The notes beneath the pieces were generated by a model. The model was not told the DNA's origin and did not search any database. It saw only the letters and a program-made list of their open reading frames with translations. The position numbers and the translations under genes are program-made. Below are positions 1 to 8,054 of a DNA stretch of 64,000 nt, piece by piece. This DNA is from Tepidiphilus olei (lineage in GTDB: Bacteria; Pseudomonadota; Gammaproteobacteria; Burkholderiales; Rhodocyclaceae): the NCBI RefSeq assembly GCF_006980705.1, contig NZ_SBHO01000005.1, positions 1-64,000 of the forward strand, read 5' to 3'. Numbering within the stretch: the first letter of the stretch is position 1; every line of letters starts with the position of its first letter.

Positions 1-103
1 CGCGCCGGCACCACGCCTTCCCATCCCGAACAGGACCGTGAAACGGCGCCGCGCCGATGATACTGGAGCTCCGCCTCCGGGAACGTAGGTCAGCGTCAGA
101 CAT
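1..103 (+). rRNA. 5S ribosomal RNA, 3' part (5' end outside window)
   Basis: The stretch carries the conserved 5S core (CCCATCCCGAAC near 21-32, the GTGAAAC and GCGCCGATG blocks after it) and the closing helix around GGAACGTAGGTCAG. The 5' strand of helix I lies before position 1, so the gene is truncated by the window edge. The 3' end is placed at about 103 by comparison with the usual 5S length; it could be off by a few bases. This is presumably the tail of a 16S-23S-5S operon. Confidence 0.9.
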
Positions 104-125
104 CCCCTACCCCGCACACCAAAAC

Positions 126-151
126 CCCCTGCCAAAACGGTAGGGGTTTTT
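126..151 (+). terminator. Intrinsic terminator of the rRNA operon
   Basis: An 8-bp stem, CCCCTGCC paired with GGTAGGGG (126-133 and 139-146, one G-U pair), closes a 5-base loop and is followed by a run of five T. It lies about 20 bases after the 5S gene and is the likely end of the rRNA transcript. Confidence 0.8.
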
Positions 152-179
152 GCGTCGACCCGGCGAGCACACAAAAAAA

Positions 180-201
180 CCCGCTGCAAGCGGGTTTTTT
201 T
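180..201. terminator. Second terminator, probably bidirectional
   Basis: Stem CCCGCT / AGCGGG (180-185, 189-194) with a 3-base loop, seven T after it and seven A before it. The flanking A and T tracts allow termination from both sides: the rRNA operon on the plus strand and the ygfZ-NRDE pair arriving on the minus strand. Confidence 0.8.
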
Positions 202-302
202 GGTTCGTTGCTCTGGGGTCCGAAAAAGGAGCAGCCGCGCGTTCCCTTTATTCCCTGTCCGTTTCTGCGCTCTTGCTATGGTGAGTGCTTTCGGGGTTTG
301 CG

Positions 303-1061
303 CTAAACACCGGGCAAATCGAAGCGTGCGCTAGAGGATGGATTCCCCGTTTCATCCCAGGTAATTTCCTCGACCTCTGTGTGCCCGTCGCGGTGCTGCA
401 ATACGAAGGTGCTGCATCGGGTACCGTATCCCGGCGCCTGCACGAAGATGGCGGACAAAGCTCGTTCCCAGTCGGCAGGGATACCGGTATCGGGCAGAAG
501 ATCATCTGGGGCGTGCGAACGGTCAGTGAGGAGCGTGATCAGCCCTTCCTGCGTCGGTCGGGGAAAAATCGCTTTCTCCAGCAGGGTTCGGGCGCGTTCT
601 GCTTTGGGCCAGGGGGTGTTGAGCAAAGCGTTCGAGAGGACGTGCAGGCCGGGAGAAATCGGCCCGATACGACCGGTACGCGATTCCAGGATCGCTGCTT
701 CGTCACGGTCGATCACGATCAGGTTGAACGGTGGGTAATCGTTCTTATGCTCCGCGATACGTTCGAGCACGTCCACGGGGGGGTCGTCGGCCATTGCCGC
801 GGCCACGACGAGCTGCCCGCGGCTGGGAGCTCCGGCCCGGTGTTGCGTCGGGTCCCGGTAGTTGGTCAGCGCAGCCAACCGGCCGGTACGGCTGAGCGCG
901 AGCCAAGTTCCTCCACCCGTGAGGTCTCGACCGGCAAGGAGCGGTAGGTCCGGCCACCAGTGCATGGGTTCGGCCGGGCGATCGAAGTATTCGTCGCGGT
1001 TGGCGGCAAGGATGAGGGAATACTCCGGATGTACTTGCCAGGCGAAGGCGATGAGGCACAT
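303..1061 (-). CDS. NRDE (TANGO2-like) family protein
   Basis: A 252-residue protein of the NRDE/TANGO2 family, seen by the N-terminal MCLI with Cys2, the family-naming ANRDE motif near residue 20, and the GGGTWLA segment near residue 50. The family has an N-terminal-nucleophile hydrolase-like fold in which the Cys after the initiator Met would be the nucleophile; TANGO2 proteins have been linked to haem trafficking in eukaryotes, but the bacterial role is not settled. It starts 3 bases after the ygfZ stop, so the two genes form a minus-strand operon. Function beyond family membership is unknown. Confidence 0.85.
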   Translation of the reverse strand: MCLIAFAWQVHPEYSLILAANRDEYFDRPAEPMHWWPDLPLLAGRDLTGGGTWLALSRTGRLAALTNYRDPTQHRAGAPSRGQLVVAAAMADDPPVDVLERIAEHKNDYPPFNLIVIDRDEAAILESRTGRIGPISPGLHVLSNALLNTPWPKAERARTLLEKAIFPRPTQEGLITLLTDRSHAPDDLLPDTGIPADWERALSAIFVQAPGYGTRCSTFVLQHRDGHTEVEEITWDETGNPSSSARFDLPGV

Positions 1062-1064
1062 GGT

Positions 1065-2063
1065 TCAATCCAGTGAATAGGGGAGCGACAGGATTTCAGC
1101 CTGTGCGCCTTCGGGTGATCCGAGATGCACTTCACCCGATTCAGCCGCCTCGCGTTGGAGTACGGCGAGCAGCTCGAACCCCCCTTCGGGGCGGAGCGCC
1201 GAAAGCACGACGCGTCCAGCCCCTTGTCGCCCAAAGACTGGAGAAAAGCACTCGTCTCCCGCCTGCGGGGGCGAGCCTTCGGCAGCACCGAGTCGGTACA
1301 TCCGCTTCTTGACGCGCCCGAGATAGTGTGTGCGCGTCACGATTTCTTGTCCGGGATAGCAGCCTTTGGTGAAGCTCACTGCGCCGAGGCGATCCAAGTT
1401 GATCCATTGTGGCAGAAATTCTTCCTGGTTGACGGGAAGCAACCACGGCAGGCCGTGGCGTATGAGTGCAAGGCGCCAGTGAACGGTGCCGCCGGGAGCG
1501 TGCCGTTCGGTGAGTCGGGTGGTGAAATGCTCCGGGGCTTCCTGTGCGGGGAGGAAATCGAGTACGAAGTCGGGCCCCAGATGGAGAAAACGGCGCTCAC
1601 CGACCGTTTCGAGCACGGGCGGCAGGAATGGCGCCTGCGGAGTGCAGGAGGGGAGTCTGGCGATGGTGACCAACCCGTCTTCGTATGTGAAGTCGACTTT
1701 GCTGCGCAATCGGTAACGAAGGAGCGTGGTGCGCAATGGTTCGGCGAGCGATGCCTCGAGTATCAAAAAGAAGCGTTCCGCCGCGTCTCGCCATAGGAGC
1801 ACGAGGGCTAGGGTTCGTCCTTTGGGGGTGAGCAGCGCTGCCCAGCGCGCTTCGCCGCCGATGGAGAGGGATTTTATGTCTTGGGTCAGGAGGTTGTGCA
1901 GTAGGCTGGCGGCATCTGGACCTTCTGCGCGCAGTACGGCCAGGTTGGGTAACGGCACGATGTACGGAGGTTGCGCCGCTGCATTCGGTGGGATCGACTC
2001 GTCCGCTTCGATTCGGTAACCCAGATCGATGAGGTGTGTGAAGAACGTGCTGGGGATGGGCAT
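1065..2063 (-). CDS. ygfZ: Folate-binding YgfZ-type iron-sulfur assembly protein
   Basis: A 332-residue member of the YgfZ/GcvT-like family, which uses tetrahydrofolate to support maturation or repair of certain Fe-S enzymes such as MiaB. The signature KGCYPGQE, with the essential Cys, is near residue 230 and is followed by TRTHYLGRVKK. The length is typical. No strong Shine-Dalgarno sequence precedes the ATG at 2063, but the family N-terminus fits this start. The gene leads an operon with the NRDE protein and is divergent from mltG, as in many beta- and gammaproteobacteria where ygfZ and mltG are neighbours. Confidence 0.9.
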   Translation of the reverse strand: MPIPSTFFTHLIDLGYRIEADESIPPNAAAQPPYIVPLPNLAVLRAEGPDAASLLHNLLTQDIKSLSIGGEARWAALLTPKGRTLALVLLWRDAAERFFLILEASLAEPLRTTLLRYRLRSKVDFTYEDGLVTIARLPSCTPQAPFLPPVLETVGERRFLHLGPDFVLDFLPAQEAPEHFTTRLTERHAPGGTVHWRLALIRHGLPWLLPVNQEEFLPQWINLDRLGAVSFTKGCYPGQEIVTRTHYLGRVKKRMYRLGAAEGSPPQAGDECFSPVFGRQGAGRVVLSALRPEGGFELLAVLQREAAESGEVHLGSPEGAQAEILSLPYSLD

Positions 2064-2198
2064 GGGGAACGGCGTGTATGTGGGTTTGTCGTGTGTACAT
2101 TATAGGGCGCTCCGAATAACCTACTGCGCGGCCGTATGCCGGGGTGGCGTGGTGCTTGCTTGCTCACCTATCGAGGAGGTATGTCCGGCATCCTGCGT

Positions 2199-2246
2199 TC
2201 CGGGCACCTTGCCCTGCATTCGCTCGCTACGGTTTTTCGTGGTGCC
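2199..2246 (+). repeat. Short interspersed repeat, copy a
   Basis: Within the 244-base gap between ygfZ and mltG, 2199-2246 closely matches 34470-34517. Both begin TCCGGG.ACC, share CCCTGCA and CGCTCGC, and contain ACGGTTTTTCG. A weaker minus-strand copy lies at 16231-16276. No coding capacity is seen in the gap. Confidence 0.45.
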
Positions 2247-2307
2247 CCTATAAAATCGTGATTGTTACTTTGTGCCGGGCGCACGGCGTGGCTTTGGAGT
2301 CGGGAAC

Positions 2308-3330
2308 ATGACTGTGGAAAAAGGTGGCAGAAGGCGTTGGCTCTGGGGTGGGCTCCTTGCCTTTGCCGTGCTTTTTGCCGTGGTGGCGGCGACTGCATGG
2401 TGGGTGTACGTGCGACCTTTGCCGCTGGCTGCCTCCTCGCTGGAAGTGGAGGTGCCGCGCGGCGCATCCGCTTTGGAGGCAGGGCGTCATCTGGCGCGCC
2501 AGGGAGTCGGTGTGGAGCCGTATGCCTTCTATCTTCTGGCGCGCTTTTCTGGGGGAGGGCCGATCATTGCGGGCTATTATCGAGTGGAGCATGGGCTGAC
2601 GATGTCGGCCTTGCTCGACTTGCTGCGCCGAGGTGAGCGTATCCTGGAGACCATCACCATCGTCGAGGGCTGGACTTTGGCCCAGATGCGTAGTGCGATC
2701 GATCGTCATCCCTGGGTGGAAAAAACCTTGGTCGGCGTGGACGAGCAGACTTTACTTTCCGCGATTGGTGCGGAAGAAGCCTTGCCCGAAGGGCTCTTCT
2801 TCCCCGATACCTATGTGTTCGATCGCAAGACTACGGATTTGGTGCTCTACCGAATGGCATATCGTAAGATGCAAGAGGAGCTGTTGGCGGCGTGGCAGGC
2901 GCGTGATCCGGAGTTGCCGCTGGCTTCGCCCTATGAGCTGCTCATCCTGGCGTCCATCATCGAAAAAGAGACGGGGAGGTCGGACGAGCGGGGCAAGGTG
3001 GCTTCGGTCTTCGTCAACCGCTTGCGCCGCAACATGCCGCTGCAGACCGATCCGACCGTGATCTACGGTATGGGCGATTCATTCGAAGGGAAATTGTTGC
3101 GACGCCATCTGCGGGAGGATCATTCCTACAATACCTATACTCGCGGTGGTTTGCCTCCTTCGCCAATTTGTCTCCCGGGGCGAGAGTCACTGTGGGCGGC
3201 GGCAAGGCCGGAAAAGACCGATTTCTTTTATTTCGTGGCGCGCGGCGATGGGTCGAGCGAGTTTTCGCGTACGCTCGAAGAACACAACCGCGCGGTGGCC
3301 CGCTGGCGGAGAGGACGGAGCGCACCATGA
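2308..3330 (+). CDS. mltG: Endolytic murein transglycosylase MltG
   Basis: MltG (YceG) cleaves nascent glycan strands in the periplasm and sets their length. The 340-residue product has a cytoplasmic start, one membrane segment at about residues 10-33, a LysM-like region, and the catalytic domain with the active-site Glu in SIIEKETGR, followed by QTDPTVIYG and YNTY. The ATG at 2308 has GGAG at 2296-2299; an upstream GTG at 2272 in frame lacks a ribosome site. It opens the run mltG-tmk-holB-pilZ-tatD, and its stop overlaps the tmk start (ATGA). Confidence 0.93.
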   Translation: MTVEKGGRRRWLWGGLLAFAVLFAVVAATAWWVYVRPLPLAASSLEVEVPRGASALEAGRHLARQGVGVEPYAFYLLARFSGGGPIIAGYYRVEHGLTMSALLDLLRRGERILETITIVEGWTLAQMRSAIDRHPWVEKTLVGVDEQTLLSAIGAEEALPEGLFFPDTYVFDRKTTDLVLYRMAYRKMQEELLAAWQARDPELPLASPYELLILASIIEKETGRSDERGKVASVFVNRLRRNMPLQTDPTVIYGMGDSFEGKLLRRHLREDHSYNTYTRGGLPPSPICLPGRESLWAAARPEKTDFFYFVARGDGSSEFSRTLEEHNRAVARWRRGRSAP

Positions 3331-3962
3331 GGGAATCCGTGGCGCGCGTACCTTTCATCACGTTTGAGGGAATCGACGGGGCGGGGAAGTCCACCCAGAT
3401 CGAGGCCTTGTGCCTATTTTTGCAGCAGCGAGGTACGTCTTTCGAGCGCACGCGTGAGCCGGGTGGCACGCCGCTCGGTGAGCGTTTGCGCGAGGTGGTT
3501 CTGTCGGAATCGATGACCCCGGAGACCGAGCTCCTAGTAATGTTCGCTGCTCGTCACGAGCATCTCCATGCGCGGATTTTTCCGGCGCTCTCGGCTGGAC
3601 GTTGGGTGGTCTGTGATCGCTTCGCCGACGCTTCTTATGCCTATCAGGTGGGGGGGCGAGGCGTAGACGCGGGGCGGTTTGCCCTCATCGAGCGCTGGGT
3701 GCTGGGGGGAGTACGCCCGGATCTGACTTTTCTCTTCGATCTCGACCCGGCCGTGGCAGCTAGGCGGCTCGCTCAGACCGGGGCGCGAGGTCGTGACCGT
3801 TTCGAACGGCTCGACGAGGCGTTTTTTGCCCGGGTGCGTGCTGCTTATCTCGAACGGGCGGGACGCGAGCCTCAACGTTTCGTCGTGCTCGATGCGACCG
3901 ATTCGCCCGAGGTGTTGTCGCGACGAGTGATTGCGGAGGTGCAACATCGATGGCCGAGTTGA
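3327..3962 (+). CDS. tmk: Thymidylate kinase
   Basis: Phosphorylates dTMP to dTDP in the cytoplasm. The P-loop GIDGAGKST is near residue 16, the DR motif of the NMP-binding region (CDRFADASYAYQ) near 92, and the LID-type segment with RGRDRFER near 150. The 211-residue length is standard. The ATG at 3327 overlaps the mltG stop by 4 bases, which argues for translational coupling; longer upstream frames lie inside mltG and are not needed. The last 13 bases overlap holB. Confidence 0.95.
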   Translation: MRESVARVPFITFEGIDGAGKSTQIEALCLFLQQRGTSFERTREPGGTPLGERLREVVLSESMTPETELLVMFAARHEHLHARIFPALSAGRWVVCDRFADASYAYQVGGRGVDAGRFALIERWVLGGVRPDLTFLFDLDPAVAARRLAQTGARGRDRFERLDEAFFARVRAAYLERAGREPQRFVVLDATDSPEVLSRRVIAEVQHRWPS

Positions 3963-4966
3963 TGCCTTGGCTCGAACCGTTCTACCGTCGTTTCGTGGCG
4001 GCGATGCGGGGCGGTCAAGCGCCTCAGGCGCTCATTCTCGGCGGACCGGCCGGGGTGGGCAAGCAGCGCCTAGCGGAAGTGCTTGGCGCTCGCTGGTTGT
4101 GTGAGCGGCAGCCCGAGTCGGGGGATGCGCCCTGTGGTCAGTGCCGCGCTTGTCGCCTGCTGCTGGCCGGCGGGCACCCACGGTCCTGGCGGCTCGTGCC
4201 TGCTGCTGAAGAGGGGAACGAAGGCAGGCAGATCACGATCGAACGGATCCGGGAGGTGCAAGAAGGTTTGAGCTTGGCCGAAACCGGGCGCCGGGTGGTG
4301 ACGATCATGCCGGCGGAGGCAATGAACCGGTTCACCGCCAATGCCTTACTCAAGGTCTTGGAGGAGCCCCCGGCAGAGGTATTATTTTTATTGGTGACGG
4401 ATGTCCCGCAAGCCTTGCTGCCGACGGTGCGGAGTCGCTGCCAGCTTTGGTGGATCGTGCCGCCATCGCGGGAGGTAGCGCTGCTCTGGCTCCAGACCCA
4501 AAAGGACGGAGATCAGGCCGTGAGTCTGCTCGATCTTGCCGGTGGGGCGCCACTGGCCGCCTTGCGTTGGGCACGCGCAGGCTGGGGAGAGTGGTTCGAA
4601 CGGTTTCTCGGCGAGGTCGGGGGAGCGGCGCCGCAGGCACCTCTGGTCTGGGCGGCGGGGCTGGAGTCCTGGCTCAAGTCGAAGGAGACTCGGGACAGCG
4701 GCTTCGATCTGGATGCGTGGATGGATTGGTGGTTGCGCTGGTTGCACGATTTGGCTCGAATCGCGGCTGGCGCCAAGGCATGTTATTTTCCTCGCTCCGA
4801 GGCGCGGTTGCGCGCTCTCGCGCGACACGCTTCTTTGCGTGCATGGATCGCATTGGAAACCAGGGTCAGGGCGCGTGCGCAATGGGTGCGACATCCGCTC
4901 AACTTACGCCTCTATCTCGAGGAAGTTTTGACGGCTTACGCCGAAACGCTTGGAGCGAAACGATGA
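3950..4966 (+). CDS. holB: DNA polymerase III subunit delta'
   Basis: Clamp-loader subunit of the replicative polymerase. The 338-residue product has an AAA+ N-terminus with GPAGVGK near residue 33, the zinc-binding cysteine cluster (C at about 51, then CGQCRAC around 62-68) typical of delta', an arginine-finger SRC motif near 163, and the family's C-terminal helical domain. It overlaps tmk by 13 bases, and its stop overlaps the pilZ start (ATGA). Confidence 0.92.
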   Translation: MAELMPWLEPFYRRFVAAMRGGQAPQALILGGPAGVGKQRLAEVLGARWLCERQPESGDAPCGQCRACRLLLAGGHPRSWRLVPAAEEGNEGRQITIERIREVQEGLSLAETGRRVVTIMPAEAMNRFTANALLKVLEEPPAEVLFLLVTDVPQALLPTVRSRCQLWWIVPPSREVALLWLQTQKDGDQAVSLLDLAGGAPLAALRWARAGWGEWFERFLGEVGGAAPQAPLVWAAGLESWLKSKETRDSGFDLDAWMDWWLRWLHDLARIAAGAKACYFPRSEARLRALARHASLRAWIALETRVRARAQWVRHPLNLRLYLEEVLTAYAETLGAKR

Positions 4967-5346
4967 TGCAGGAGAATGGACCGCGTACCGATGGACCGAA
5001 TACCGAGGTCAGACCCACGGTCTTGTCGCTGAACGTGGCCAACGTCAGTGCCTTGTACGCGGCTTTCATGCCTTTTTTGCGGCGTGGTGGCGTGTTCGTG
5101 CCGACGACCAAGCACTACGATCTGGGAGACGAGGTATTTCTTTTGCTGCAATTGCCCGACGAGACCGAGCGTTTTTCGGTGTCTGGCTCGGTGGTGTGGA
5201 TCACTCCCTCGGGGGTTCCCGGCAACCGGGTGCAAGGAATCGGCGTGCATTTCGCCGAATCGGAGTCCTCTGAGCAGTTGCGCGTGCGTATCGAGCGCAA
5301 GCTGGGTGCTTTGCTCGGCTCTGGCCGTACCACACATACTTTGTAA
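4963..5346 (+). CDS. pilZ: Type IV pilus assembly protein PilZ
   Basis: A 127-residue PilZ-domain protein needed for type IV pilus biogenesis in relatives such as Pseudomonas and Xanthomonas. The holB-pilZ-tatD order is the same as in those genomes. The sequence lacks the RxxxR c-di-GMP motif of canonical PilZ domains, as is usual for the founding PilZ, which acts by protein contacts with PilB and FimX rather than by c-di-GMP binding. It contains VSGSVVWITP and GIGVHF from the beta-barrel. The ATG overlaps the holB stop; an adjacent second ATG at 4966 is possible. The pilin genes it would serve lie at 50-57 kb. Confidence 0.88.
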   Translation: MMQENGPRTDGPNTEVRPTVLSLNVANVSALYAAFMPFLRRGGVFVPTTKHYDLGDEVFLLLQLPDETERFSVSGSVVWITPSGVPGNRVQGIGVHFAESESSEQLRVRIERKLGALLGSGRTTHTL

Positions 5347-5355
5347 AGGGAAGCG

Positions 5356-6141
5356 ATGTCCTTTCTGGTCGATTCGCATTGTCATCTCGATTTTCCTGGG
5401 CTGGCCGAACGTCTGCCGGAAGTGCTGGCGAACATGGATGCGCTCGGTGTGGGCTGGGCCTTGTGCATTGGTGTGACCCTGGAGGATTTTCCCAAGGTCT
5501 TGACGGTCGCGCGCAGCGACGATCGGCTGTGGGCGAGCGTCGGCGTGCATCCCGATCACGAAGGGGGTGAGGAGCCGACGCTGGAGCGACTCGTCGAGCT
5601 CGCGGCCGATTCCAAGGTCATCGGCATCGGGGAGACGGGGCTAGACTATTATCGGCTCACCGATCGTCCCGAGTGGCAGCGCGAGCGCTTTCGTACCCAT
5701 CTGCGGGCGGCGCGTGCCTGCGGCAAGCCGGTCATCGTACACACACGCGCCGCGGCCGAAGATACCCTGATGATCCTGCGCGAGGAAGGGGTCGAGGCCG
5801 TCGGCGGAGTGATGCACTGCTTCACCGAATCGCTCGAGGTGGCACGCGCGGCGCTCGATTTGGGGATGTATATTTCCTTTTCCGGCATTCTCACTTTCAA
5901 GAACGCCGCGGCGCTGCGCGAAGTGGCCGCGTACGTTCCCGAGGATCGCATCCTCGTGGAGACCGATGCACCGTATCTCGCGCCGGTGCCGCATCGAGGC
6001 AAGACGAACGAGCCGGCTTACGTGCGTTTCGTGGCCGAGTGCCTCGCCCAGGTGCGCGGCGTGTCGTTCGAGCGCATCGCTGAGCGCACCACCGAGAATT
6101 TTTTCCGCCTCTTTTTCGGGACAAGGAACTCTGCCCAATGA
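5356..6141 (+). CDS. TatD family metal-dependent deoxyribonuclease
   Basis: A 261-residue TIM-barrel hydrolase of the TatD/YcfH family. Metal ligands appear in order: DSHCHLDF at the N-terminus, GETGLDYY near residue 96, PVIVHTRAA near 128, GVMHCF near 152, and ETDAPYL near 205. TatD proteins are 3'-5' DNases implicated in DNA repair or fragmentation. It sits 9 bases after pilZ, the usual position of the ycfH-type paralogue, and its stop overlaps the ankyrin gene start. Confidence 0.92.
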   Translation: MSFLVDSHCHLDFPGLAERLPEVLANMDALGVGWALCIGVTLEDFPKVLTVARSDDRLWASVGVHPDHEGGEEPTLERLVELAADSKVIGIGETGLDYYRLTDRPEWQRERFRTHLRAARACGKPVIVHTRAAAEDTLMILREEGVEAVGGVMHCFTESLEVARAALDLGMYISFSGILTFKNAAALREVAAYVPEDRILVETDAPYLAPVPHRGKTNEPAYVRFVAECLAQVRGVSFERIAERTTENFFRLFFGTRNSAQ

Positions 6142-6848
6142 GCGATACTTCGAGAAAATATTTCATGGCCATGACGAGCCCGAGGATGATGGTTCTGGCC
6201 TTTGTTTTGAGCTGGGGCATCACCGCGGCTCGGGCGTCCGACCTCGTCGAGGACACCGAGTTCGCCGTACAAAACGGCGACACGGCCACGATGCAGAAAC
6301 TCCTCGCCAAAGGGATCGATCCGAACACCACCGATGCACAGGGGAATCCGCTCTTGAGCCTTGCTGCTGCCAATGGCGACGAAGCGATGGTGGAGCTGCT
6401 GCTGCGAGCGGGCGCTTCTCCCAATCGGCGCAACCTCCTCGGGGAGACGCCTGCGATGAGGGCAGCCCTCAAAGGAAACGCCAAAGTGTTGCAGCGTTTG
6501 ATCGACGCCGGCGCCATCATCGACCACGCGGGCTGGACGCCTTTGCATTATGCGGCGCTCGGGGGGAATGTGGAGTGTGTCGAAGTTCTGCTGCGTGCCA
6601 AGGCCGACGTGAATGCCCCCGCGCCCAACGGGAGCACGGCCTTGATGTTGGCGGCACGCAATGGTCACGTGGACGTGGTCAAGCGTTTGCTCGCTGCTGG
6701 AGCGGACACCGAGAGACGCAACGAGGATGGGCGCACGGCAGTGATCTGGGCGCTCGAGAAACGGCAGACCGAAGCGGCCGAGCTCATCGAGAATGCTCGA
6801 CGTGCCAAGGGCTTGCCGCCAACCAAGGTGCAGCTCGTGATCGAGTGA
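6138..6848 (+). CDS. Ankyrin-repeat protein, probably exported
   Basis: A 236-residue protein with an N-terminal hydrophobic stretch at about residues 12-28 that ends in ARAS and resembles a signal peptide. At least five ankyrin repeats follow, from about residue 40 to 225; units such as GWTPLHYAALGG, GSTALMLAARNG and GRTAVIWALEKR are recognisable. Its ATG overlaps the tatD stop, so it belongs to the mltG-to-tatD transcription unit. Ankyrin repeats mediate protein binding; the partner is unknown. Confidence 0.85.
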   Translation: MSDTSRKYFMAMTSPRMMVLAFVLSWGITAARASDLVEDTEFAVQNGDTATMQKLLAKGIDPNTTDAQGNPLLSLAAANGDEAMVELLLRAGASPNRRNLLGETPAMRAALKGNAKVLQRLIDAGAIIDHAGWTPLHYAALGGNVECVEVLLRAKADVNAPAPNGSTALMLAARNGHVDVVKRLLAAGADTERRNEDGRTAVIWALEKRQTEAAELIENARRAKGLPPTKVQLVIE

Positions 6849-6875
6849 AGGGGTTCTCGAGGCTGGGAGGGGGCG

Positions 6876-8054
6876 ATGGAGGCAAGACGATGGTTGGTGC
6901 GGGCGCAGTCCCGCGAACGGGTGTGGCGTGAATGGCGGCACGAGTTGCACGCACATCCGGAGCTGGCTTACGAGGAACGGCGTACCGCTGCTTTCGTCGC
7001 CGAACGTTTGCGCTCCTTCGGGCTCGATCCGGTCGAAGGTTTGGCGGAGACGGGGGTGGTCGCGGTGCTCGAGGGGCGAAGGGGCGAGGGGCCGATGATC
7101 GCACTGCGTGCCGACATGGATGCACTGCCCATCCCCGAGGCCAATACCTTTGCGCATGCTTCGCGCGAGCCGGGCAAAATGCATGCATGCGGCCATGACG
7201 GTCATACGGCCATGCTCCTTGCCGCTGCGGAATTGCTCGCTGCTGATCCGGCGTTTGCAGGGACCGTGGTTTTCGTTTTCCAGCCCGCAGAAGAGGGGGG
7301 AGGAGGGGCGAAGCGCATGGTCGAAGAGGGATTCTTCGAGCGCTATCCCGTGCGCGAGATCTATGGCATGCACAACTGGCCAGGATTGCCGGTGGGTCAA
7401 TTCGCAGTGCACTCCGGTCCGGTGATGGCCGGTACCGAGCGTTTTCGCATCGTCTTGCGCGGACGCGGAACGCATGCAGCCATGCCGCATTTGGGTGATG
7501 ACGTCATCGCCGCAGGGGCGGCGCTCGTGCAGTCCTTGCAGACGGTGGTGAGCCGTCGGGTGGATCCGCTGCAGGCGGCGGTGTTGTCGGTGACGCAATT
7601 CCATGCCGGGCATGCCTTCAACGTGATCCCCGCGGAGGCGGAGCTCGCCGGGACCGTGCGCGCCTTCTCTCCGGAGCTTTTCTCCCGCATCCGCGAGGCG
7701 ATCGAGCGCATCGGGCAGGGGGTGGCATCGGCTTACGGCCTTTCTTTGGACGTCGAGTGGGACGAAGGTTATCCACCCACGATCAATACTGCTTCTGCGG
7801 CGGCCCGCTGCGCCGAGGCCGCAGTGGCGCTCGTCGGGGCGCAGAACGTGTGCCGTGAAGCGCCGCCGTCGATGGGCGCGGAGGATTTCGCTTTCTTTTT
7901 GCAACACCGCCCCGGGGCCTATGTCTGGATCGGCAACGGTCCGGGCGAGGGAGGGTGCCTCTTGCATAGTCCTCATTACGACTTCAACGACGAACTCTTG
8001 TCTTTGGGAGCGGCCTATTGGGCCACGCTCGTCACCCATGTGCTCTCGGCATGA
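6876..8054 (+). CDS. M20 family amidohydrolase
   Basis: A 392-residue zinc or manganese peptidase/deacylase of the M20D hippuricase-like family. It shows RADMDALP near residue 80, HACGHDGHTAML near 107, and the metal-site PAEEGGGGAK near 140. The central GRGTHAAMPHLG belongs to the dimerisation or lid domain. Family members hydrolyse N-acyl amino acids (hippurate, indole conjugates or N-acetyl-diaminopimelate); the substrate cannot be told from sequence. The stop overlaps the permease start by 4 bases. Confidence 0.9.
   Translation: MEARRWLVRAQSRERVWREWRHELHAHPELAYEERRTAAFVAERLRSFGLDPVEGLAETGVVAVLEGRRGEGPMIALRADMDALPIPEANTFAHASREPGKMHACGHDGHTAMLLAAAELLAADPAFAGTVVFVFQPAEEGGGGAKRMVEEGFFERYPVREIYGMHNWPGLPVGQFAVHSGPVMAGTERFRIVLRGRGTHAAMPHLGDDVIAAGAALVQSLQTVVSRRVDPLQAAVLSVTQFHAGHAFNVIPAEAELAGTVRAFSPELFSRIREAIERIGQGVASAYGLSLDVEWDEGYPPTINTASAAARCAEAAVALVGAQNVCREAPPSMGAEDFAFFLQHRPGAYVWIGNGPGEGGCLLHSPHYDFNDELLSLGAAYWATLVTHVLSA

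Noticed and set aside
6018-8039. 673-codon minus-strand frame opposite the ankyrin and M20 genes
   Set aside because: No domain recognised; both plus-strand genes have conserved motifs and coupled starts.
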